Origin: Anaerolineales bacterium
GTDB lineage: Bacteria > Chloroflexota > Anaerolineae > Anaerolineales > Villigracilaceae
Reading direction: 5' to 3'
Assembly (NCBI GenBank): GCA_016789345.1
Contig: JAEURG010000283.1
Coordinates: 1-36,099, forward strand
DNA length: 36,099 nucleotides
Part shown: one piece after another, positions 31,968 through 36,099 of the stretch
Position numbering within the stretch: position 1 is the stretch's first letter
Layout of the letters: every line of letters begins with the position of its first letter
The notes under the pieces: model-generated
Databases searched by the model: none
What the model was told of the DNA's origin: nothing
The model's input: only the letters and a program-made list of their open reading frames with translations
Position numbers and translations under genes: made by a program

Positions 31968-32975
31968 ATGAAAAAAAACACATTTATTTATGTGATAATA
32001 GTTTTATCACTAATCGTCTCAGCGTTTGCATTCCTTAATAGAATCTATCTCTCACAATCAGAACAAAGCAATGACATAACTGTTAATCTTCAGTGGATTT
32101 CTTATGATGCAAAGCATGTGGCAATTGAGTATGATGTAAATGGGCTTATCGAAACTTCACAAGGAAATTACTTTGAGTGCCCTGTTGGCAATTCTGTTGT
32201 CTTAAATTCTAATGGTGAAGATATTACTGGCGAAACCTTCATATCATGCCGATTTGTATCTGAAGGTCAATATCACGTTACTCAATTCTTTTATAATGAT
32301 TTCCAAAATAATGTTCCGGGAAAAGTAGAAATAAACATTGGCGACAAAGTGTTTTTCTCGCATGAGAGCGGGAAAGAAGTGTATATACCCGTTCTACAAA
32401 CAATTAACTTTGATTTGCCAAAAGATATATCAAATAGCACCGAATTGTTTTCAAATAAAATAGCAATAGCAGAGAGTGGGCTTGATATGGTGGTAAGTCA
32501 AGCAAACTTCACTCCTCGTCTTGCAAAAGTAGATGCTTGTATAACACTACCAGATAATGGGGATTGGGGAATAGATGCTTACGTTAAGATGAGCGATGAA
32601 AAGTTCACTATTGATTACTGGCAAATTCCTAATTTTAGAGAGCCTGAGGTTCTTCAAAATAAATATAGATGTTTTACAACTGTCACTTCAAGTGTAAGTG
32701 ATTTTAGAAACCTACAATCAGGTGATATTTCTTTTGTCGTAAACAAGGTCTATCGAAATATGCCAGACTGCACAGACAAATCTGGTTTTGAAAAAATTAA
32801 AGGCGAACTTGAATCTTATGGAATAAACCTTGAGCCAGACCCAGCTGGATACTACTGCTTTACTGGTGCGATTATGGATTTGGGCGATGCTGAATCTAAT
32901 GCCCATTTATTCACCTATATCAGAGAAGCATTAAAAGAAGAGGTGGAGGGTCCGTTAACAATTACTATTAAATAA
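31968..32975 (+). CDS. Membrane-anchored exported protein of unknown family
   Basis: The 335-aa protein has one N-terminal membrane segment (YVIIVLSLIVSAFAFLNRIYL, about 6-26), probably an anchor or uncleaved signal, and a large outside beta-rich region. A repeat-like start is IAESGLDMVVSQANFTPRLAKVDACI. Conserved Cys pairs are visible (YFECPVG / FISCRF, DACITL / YRCFTT, MPDCTDK / YYCFTG). I do not recognise the family. AAAGGAG precedes the ATG by six bases. It lies 33 bases after the DUF2690-like gene and ends just before an 18-bp-stem hairpin. Confidence 0.6.
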   Translation: MKKNTFIYVIIVLSLIVSAFAFLNRIYLSQSEQSNDITVNLQWISYDAKHVAIEYDVNGLIETSQGNYFECPVGNSVVLNSNGEDITGETFISCRFVSEGQYHVTQFFYNDFQNNVPGKVEINIGDKVFFSHESGKEVYIPVLQTINFDLPKDISNSTELFSNKIAIAESGLDMVVSQANFTPRLAKVDACITLPDNGDWGIDAYVKMSDEKFTIDYWQIPNFREPEVLQNKYRCFTTVTSSVSDFRNLQSGDISFVVNKVYRNMPDCTDKSGFEKIKGELESYGINLEPDPAGYYCFTGAIMDLGDAESNAHLFTYIREALKEEVEGPLTITIK

Positions 32976-32981
32976 ATCACA

Positions 32982-33021
32982 AAAGACACTCTATTCATTT
33001 ATCAATGAATAGAGTGTCTTT
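32982..33021. terminator. 18-bp-stem hairpin downstream of the membrane-anchored protein gene
   Basis: AAAGACACTCTATTCATT, loop TATC, then its exact complement. On the plus strand it ends in TCTTTATC, so it is a plausible terminator or 3' stabiliser. It covers the first ATG of the next open frame, which shows that ATG is not the true start. Confidence 0.75.
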
Positions 33022-33037
33022 ATCAGGAAATACCCTT

Positions 33038-33601
33038 ATGAAAAAAAATAAAGTGATTATCATTTTCAGTCTTCTAATTGCAAGTTGTTCTTCTTATATA
33101 CAACCGAATAATACTAGCGAGCCTATCATCAATAAAACTCTAACTCCTACAATTCTACAACAAACTGAAATGCCAAGCAATTTACAAGCGCAAACTGATA
33201 CCACATCATATAAATTCTTATCCCCTACTATCGTGCAAAATATGTCGAGTACAATGACTTTTGAAGTTTCAGGATTCCTTACAACATCTACTTTTGCGTT
33301 TAGGGTAGATGCGTTTGTACCCTCTGGGTTTGAGTTTCAATATCCAGATTATAACTATCCAAATATTTATGACAGTATAGAGTTTTCATTTACGCCTGAC
33401 ATTGAATACCAAGCAATGGGTGGAGGTGGAGGAAGTGAAACATTAGAAAATACTTTTAACATAAATTCTCAAATAGAACATAGGGTAATAAGCCAAATTT
33501 CTTCTGGGCAACAATTCAATTTGAAAGCAGTTGTTGACTTTGGAGAGTTTACAGAAATTACAGAACTGGTTACTTTTGAAATTTTATTAATTGTTCCGTA
33601 A
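33038..33601 (+). CDS. Predicted lipoprotein of unknown function
   Basis: The mature protein is a lipoprotein. The signal peptide MKKNKVIIIFSLLIASC ends in a lipobox (LIAS-C) with the Cys to be lipidated, followed by SSYIQPNNTS. The remaining 170 residues have a Thr-rich spacer, then a beta-rich domain with VSGFLTTSTFAFRVDAFVPSGFEF and a Gly-rich turn MGGGGGSETL. I do not recognise a family. An upstream in-frame ATG lies inside the hairpin at 32982-33021, so I use the ATG at 33038-33040, which has AGGA about nine bases upstream. It is convergent to lon. Confidence 0.65.
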   Translation: MKKNKVIIIFSLLIASCSSYIQPNNTSEPIINKTLTPTILQQTEMPSNLQAQTDTTSYKFLSPTIVQNMSSTMTFEVSGFLTTSTFAFRVDAFVPSGFEFQYPDYNYPNIYDSIEFSFTPDIEYQAMGGGGGSETLENTFNINSQIEHRVISQISSGQQFNLKAVVDFGEFTEITELVTFEILLIVP

Positions 33602-33605
33602 AAAT

Positions 33606-33638
33606 AGACTTCCGAGTTCTTAAAGAACTCGGAAGTCT
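33606..33638. terminator. Bidirectional terminator between the lipoprotein gene and lon
   Basis: AGACTTCCGAGTTC, loop TTAAA, then its complement (14-bp stem). On the minus strand it is followed by ATTTTTA, so it works best for lon. It also follows the lipoprotein stop codon by a few bases. Confidence 0.85.
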
Positions 33639-33644
33639 TAAGCA

Positions 33645-36099
33645 TTATTCTTCCTCTTGCGAATCTTTCTTCTTGACCTTCGGTGGTTCCAGCACTGGAT
33701 TTTTTCCAAGTGCAATATCCAAGACATCATCCATGTGTTTGACAGGCACAATTTTCAATTCGGATTTTGCCGTCTTGGGTAAATCCACCAAGTCTTTGAG
33801 ATTCTTTTCAGGCAACAAAACAGTTTTCAATCCAGCACGATGCGCGGCGAGAACTTTTTCGCGCACACCACCAATTGGTAACACACGTCCACGCAATGTG
33901 ATTTCACCGGTCATGCCCACATGTTTTGAAACAGGTCTGCCTGTCAATGCAGATGTAATTGCAGTTGCCATCGTAATCCCAGCCGATGGACCATCTTTGG
34001 GAATGCCGCCTTCGGGCATGTGAATGTGAATATCAAAACGTTCAAAAATTTCCATATCAATTTTTAATTGAGCCGCACGAGACTTAATATATGTCATCGC
34101 CGCTTGTGCAGATTCTTGCATTACCTCACCCATTTGCCCTGTCATTTGCAAACCACCTTTGCCTTCAAAGATGGCAACTTCAACCGCCATAATTTCGCCA
34201 CCAGTTTCTGTCCATGCCAAACTTGTTGCAACACCCACTTCATCATTTCTTTCGGCTTCGGCTTGAAACACTTGTTGTGGACCAAGTAGTTTATCAATTC
34301 CATCAGCAACAATCACTGCTGGATACTTTTTCGCTTCTGCTTTCAGACGGGCAACCTTGCGACAAACGCGGTTGATTTCTCTTTCCAGTCCACGCACGCC
34401 CGCTTCGTATGTATATTCGCGGATAATTTTTTGTAACGCTTCGGTCTCAAACTTCAAGTTGAGTTCTTCAATTCCATTTTCTTCTATCTGACGTGGAATC
34501 AAATAGCGATTGGCAATTTCCAATTTTTCTTCTTCAATATAACCGGGGAATTCAATCACTTCCATGCGATCTAATAATGGCGCAGGAATCGTTGACAATG
34601 AATTTGCAGTTGTCACAAACATCACTTTAGATAAATCAAATGGCAATTCAAGATAATGGTCACTGAAAGCATTATTTTGTTCAGGGTCTAATACTTCCAA
34701 CATCGCGGATGCAGGATCGCCACGAAAATCGGAATATAGTTTATCAATCTCATCCAACATAAACAACGGATTTGATGTACCGGCTCGTTTCATCGTTTGA
34801 ATAATTCTGCCGGGCAATGCACCAATGTAAGTTCTTCTGTGTCCACGGATTTCCGCTTCATCACGCACACCGCCAAGTGACACACGCACAAACTTTCTGC
34901 CGAGCGCATCTGCAATTGAACGACCTAAAGATGTTTTTCCAACTCCGGGCGGGCCCACAAAACATAAAATCGGTTGTCGTTCTTTTTTCGGTTTCAATGA
35001 ACGAACAGCAATATATTCCAAAATTCTTTCTTTGGCTTTCTTCAAACCGAAATGGTCACGCTCTAAAATCTTTGCCGCGTTTTTCACATCCAAATTATCA
35101 GGCGTGGAATTGTTCCACGGCAAATCTAAAATCCAATCAATATAAGTACGGATGATTCCCACTTCTGGAGCCATCGGCGGCATTTGATTGAGTCGCTCTA
35201 CTTCTTTCAAAGCAACTTTCTTGGCTTCTTCGGGTAATTTTGCGGCTTCAACTTTTTTCTTCAAATCAACTGCATCGCGTGTGAAAATATCACCTTCGCC
35301 CAATTCAGTTTGGATTTGTTTCATTTGTTCACGCAAATAAAACTCACGTTGGCTTTTATCTACTTCATCTTGCACACGCGAATGGATTTCATCTTCCAAT
35401 TCAAGCACATCTACTTCTTGCGCCAATAAAGTATTCAATTGACTCAATCTTGTTTTCGGGTCGAGGATTAATAACAAACGCAATTTGGCTTCGTAAGTCA
35501 AAGCCAATGAAGTCGCAATCATATCCGCTAACCAGCCGGGCTCAGCAATATTCAAAGCAAACAAATGTGATTCTTCTGGAATCGAACGGTCTAATTGAAT
35601 ACAACGTTCAAATGAACTTAATACCGAACGCATCAGTGCTTGCGTTTGTTTATCAGCAGTCGTAGATTCATGAATCACACGCGCACGAACTTTGATATAT
35701 GGTTTGAGTCTAATAAACTCAACAATCTCAATGCGTCTGCGTCCTTGCACCAATGCAGAACGCGAACCATCCGGCATATTTAACAAACGCCCCACCGCCA
35801 TCTCAACGCCGATTGGCAAAAAATCTTCCGCGCCGGGGTCATTTGTTTCAGGGTCACGTTGTGTTAAACCAATTACCGTATGCTCGCGCGCTAAGGCATC
35901 TTGTAAAGCAAGCAATGATGCTTCACGCCCCACAAAAATTGGCGAAACCATGCGCGGAAAAATCACCATATCACGCAATGGCAACACAGCCGCTTCAATC
36001 AAACCATCTTCATTTGGTTCAAGGTTCGGAATACGATATAACTCTTCCGTTCTTTGCGAAAGCGTTAAATCAAAATTATCTTCTTCAGTCCAATTCGGT
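33645..36099 (-). CDS. lon: ATP-dependent protease Lon (5' end beyond the window)
   Basis: Lon degrades misfolded and regulatory proteins. The frame is open through the right edge: residues LYRIPNLEPNEDG and further upstream are in frame before LIEAAVLPLRDMVIFPRM, with no start codon that fits. So the gene is partial at its 5' end, and at least 817 residues are present. Counting from the Leu codon at 36000-36002, the substrate-recognition LAN domain comes first, then Walker A GPPGVGKT at 350-357 and Walker B LFMLDEID at 413-420. The protease domain has catalytic S673 (KDGPSAGI) and K716 (GGVREK). The tail is Lys/Glu-rich (KVKKKDSQEEE). A terminator lies directly downstream. Confidence 0.97.
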   Translation of the reverse strand, partial: PNWTEEDNFDLTLSQRTEELYRIPNLEPNEDGLIEAAVLPLRDMVIFPRMVSPIFVGREASLLALQDALAREHTVIGLTQRDPETNDPGAEDFLPIGVEMAVGRLLNMPDGSRSALVQGRRRIEIVEFIRLKPYIKVRARVIHESTTADKQTQALMRSVLSSFERCIQLDRSIPEESHLFALNIAEPGWLADMIATSLALTYEAKLRLLLILDPKTRLSQLNTLLAQEVDVLELEDEIHSRVQDEVDKSQREFYLREQMKQIQTELGEGDIFTRDAVDLKKKVEAAKLPEEAKKVALKEVERLNQMPPMAPEVGIIRTYIDWILDLPWNNSTPDNLDVKNAAKILERDHFGLKKAKERILEYIAVRSLKPKKERQPILCFVGPPGVGKTSLGRSIADALGRKFVRVSLGGVRDEAEIRGHRRTYIGALPGRIIQTMKRAGTSNPLFMLDEIDKLYSDFRGDPASAMLEVLDPEQNNAFSDHYLELPFDLSKVMFVTTANSLSTIPAPLLDRMEVIEFPGYIEEEKLEIANRYLIPRQIEENGIEELNLKFETEALQKIIREYTYEAGVRGLEREINRVCRKVARLKAEAKKYPAVIVADGIDKLLGPQQVFQAEAERNDEVGVATSLAWTETGGEIMAVEVAIFEGKGGLQMTGQMGEVMQESAQAAMTYIKSRAAQLKIDMEIFERFDIHIHMPEGGIPKDGPSAGITMATAITSALTGRPVSKHVGMTGEITLRGRVLPIGGVREKVLAAHRAGLKTVLLPEKNLKDLVDLPKTAKSELKIVPVKHMDDVLDIALGKNPVLEPPKVKKKDSQEEE

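Noticed and set aside
33005..33037. Upstream ATG of the lipoprotein frame
   Set aside because: It lies inside an 18-bp-stem hairpin and would put 11 residues before a normal lipoprotein signal peptide that has its own ribosome site.
1..36099. CRISPR array among the repeats
   Set aside because: The repeats are 7-base degenerate tandem units or isolated hairpins, not 25-40-base direct repeats with regular unique spacers, and no cas gene is present.

Overview
The window reads as a chromosomal segment of an uncultured Chloroflexota bacterium, most likely from the Anaerolineae. This is inferred from three things: Thr/Pro-rich linkers in membrane-anchored proteins, Ser/Thr kinases fused to beta-propeller or lectin-like ectodomains, and an hrcA-grpE-dnaK-dnaJ cluster under a CIRCE operator. 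The DNA is moderately AT-rich. No tRNA, rRNA, CRISPR array or transposase gene was seen. Most genes lie on the minus strand.

Left part (1-16.7 kb), all minus strand. It holds a macrolide/sterol-type glycosyltransferase and the replication/repair group dnaX - (membrane orphan) - ebfC - recR. Next come a Ser/Thr kinase with a lectin-like ectodomain, a small lamin-tail-domain protein, prmA, a CrcB/Fluc fluoride channel and a NUDIX hydrolase. The heat-shock operon hrcA-grpE-dnaK-dnaJ follows, with a good sigma-70-type promoter and CIRCE. A second Ser/Thr kinase with a TolB-like propeller lies upstream of it.

Middle (16.7-25 kb). A PAP2 phosphatase (minus) is divergent from a membrane transglutaminase-like protein and a GAF-PAS-adenylate cyclase (plus). 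Convergent to these is a 1013-aa NACHT NTPase ending in a formylglycine-generating-enzyme (FGE/SUMF1, C-type-lectin fold) domain. Its last 44 residues look like the variable region of a diversity-generating retroelement (DGR) target.

Right part (25-36 kb). Minus-strand housekeeping genes are an M20 peptidase, a PfkB sugar kinase, a Tag-family DNA glycosylase, a GNAT acetyltransferase, an M24 peptidase and an SDR. A plus-strand accessory block follows: an orphan LuxR-type response regulator and three exported proteins, one of them DUF2690-like. Last is lon, whose 5' end runs off the right edge.

The most unusual feature is not a gene. Eleven of the gene junctions hold degenerate arrays with a 7-base period, and a twelfth lies inside prmA. 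The unit differs at each locus (ATTAGAT, CTCTACT, GCTAATC, GTTGGTG, ACTGATT, ATTCCCA and others) but the period is kept. Several arrays switch to the complementary unit halfway and could fold into hairpins. The arrays abut or contain stop codons and often occupy the place where a Shine-Dalgarno would be. A second repeat family is five copies of a REP-like hairpin (GGTGGTCGAGTAG ... CGTATCGAGACCACC) whose inner stems differ but stay complementary.
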